Shown here in pieces: positions 34,760-34,785 of a DNA stretch of 34,785 bases (positions within the stretch are counted from its first letter, which is position 1; each line of letters opens with the position of its first letter). The stretch is from Fibrobacter sp. (GTDB lineage: Bacteria; Fibrobacterota; Chitinivibrionia; Chitinivibrionales; Chitinispirillaceae): NCBI GenBank assembly GCA_012523595.1, contig JAAYIG010000012.1, positions 1-34,785 of the forward strand, written 5' to 3'. The position numbers and the translations under genes are program-made. The notes beneath the pieces are model-generated. The model did not search any database. It was given only the letters and a program-made list of their open reading frames with translations, and had not been told where the DNA came from.

Positions 34760-34785
34760 ATGGCCAGAAAAGAACATGGTAATCC
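34760..34785 (+). CDS. Start of a further gene, cut by the right edge
   Basis: An ATG with a good GGAGG upstream opens a frame reading MARKEHGN before the window ends. Eight residues are too few to identify a family. The hairpin in front, with the basic MARK start, is compatible with REP-associated tyrosine transposases, but many unrelated proteins begin this way. Confidence 0.45.

Noticed and set aside
1-34785. Search for tRNA, rRNA, CRISPR arrays and complete insertion sequences
   Set aside because: No cloverleaf, repeat-spacer pattern, transposase or rRNA segment was seen; only the right-edge hairpin and partial frame hint at a possible mobile element.

Overview
The window reads as a piece of a Gram-negative bacterial chromosome of moderate GC content. 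It carries almost back-to-back protein genes on both strands and no rRNA, tRNA, CRISPR array or complete mobile element that I could recognise. Signal peptides, an FtsX/EnvC pair, a PorV-like outer-membrane barrel, FlgD-like and type IX-like C-terminal beta domains and large VWA surface proteins suggest the FCB side of the tree. A Fibrobacterota-type anaerobe (Fibrobacter/Chitinispirillum relatives) is my best guess. This is inference from gene content, not a phylogeny.

Layout. Positions 1-3998 (minus): an RND/MMPL exporter, a small secreted lipocalin-like protein overlapping it by 4 bp, and a B12-binding radical SAM protein cut by the left edge. Positions 4214-5527 (plus): a membrane-anchored CapA-type phosphatase-fold protein ending in a terminator hairpin. 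Positions 5634-7892: a bifunctional-nuclease-domain protein and a periplasmic TPR plus LivK-fold protein with LpoA-like architecture. Positions 8045-17079: a chain of seven genes with overlapping or abutting ends, ftsX, envC-like, holB, ricT, metG, recJ and argH, followed by a DegT-family aminotransferase. Positions 18295-20995 (minus): malic enzyme and the two subunits of a class I fumarase. Positions 21538-23859 (minus): a single protein joining a cyclic-nucleotide-binding-type domain, acetate kinase and a PduL-type phosphotransacylase. Positions 24070-25245 (plus): a GtrA-like protein and a ZIP metal transporter. After a 600-bp gap with unusual structure, 25845-34684 is a four-gene surface-protein operon: two large VWA paralogues, a PorV-like barrel fused to TPRs, and a small tail-domain protein. 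A further gene starts at 34760 behind a hairpin that contains its ribosome-binding site.

How the genes work together. The minus-strand metabolic block fits fermentative carbon flow: fumarate/malate interconversion, malate to pyruvate, and acetyl-CoA to acetate with ATP. The last two reactions are placed on one polypeptide. The 6-10 kb region is about envelope growth and septal wall hydrolysis. The 10-17 kb region is housekeeping DNA replication, repair, translation and arginine synthesis.

The two best candidates for something not well described are the cNMP-AckA-PduL fusion and the VWA/PorV-TPR/tail operon.
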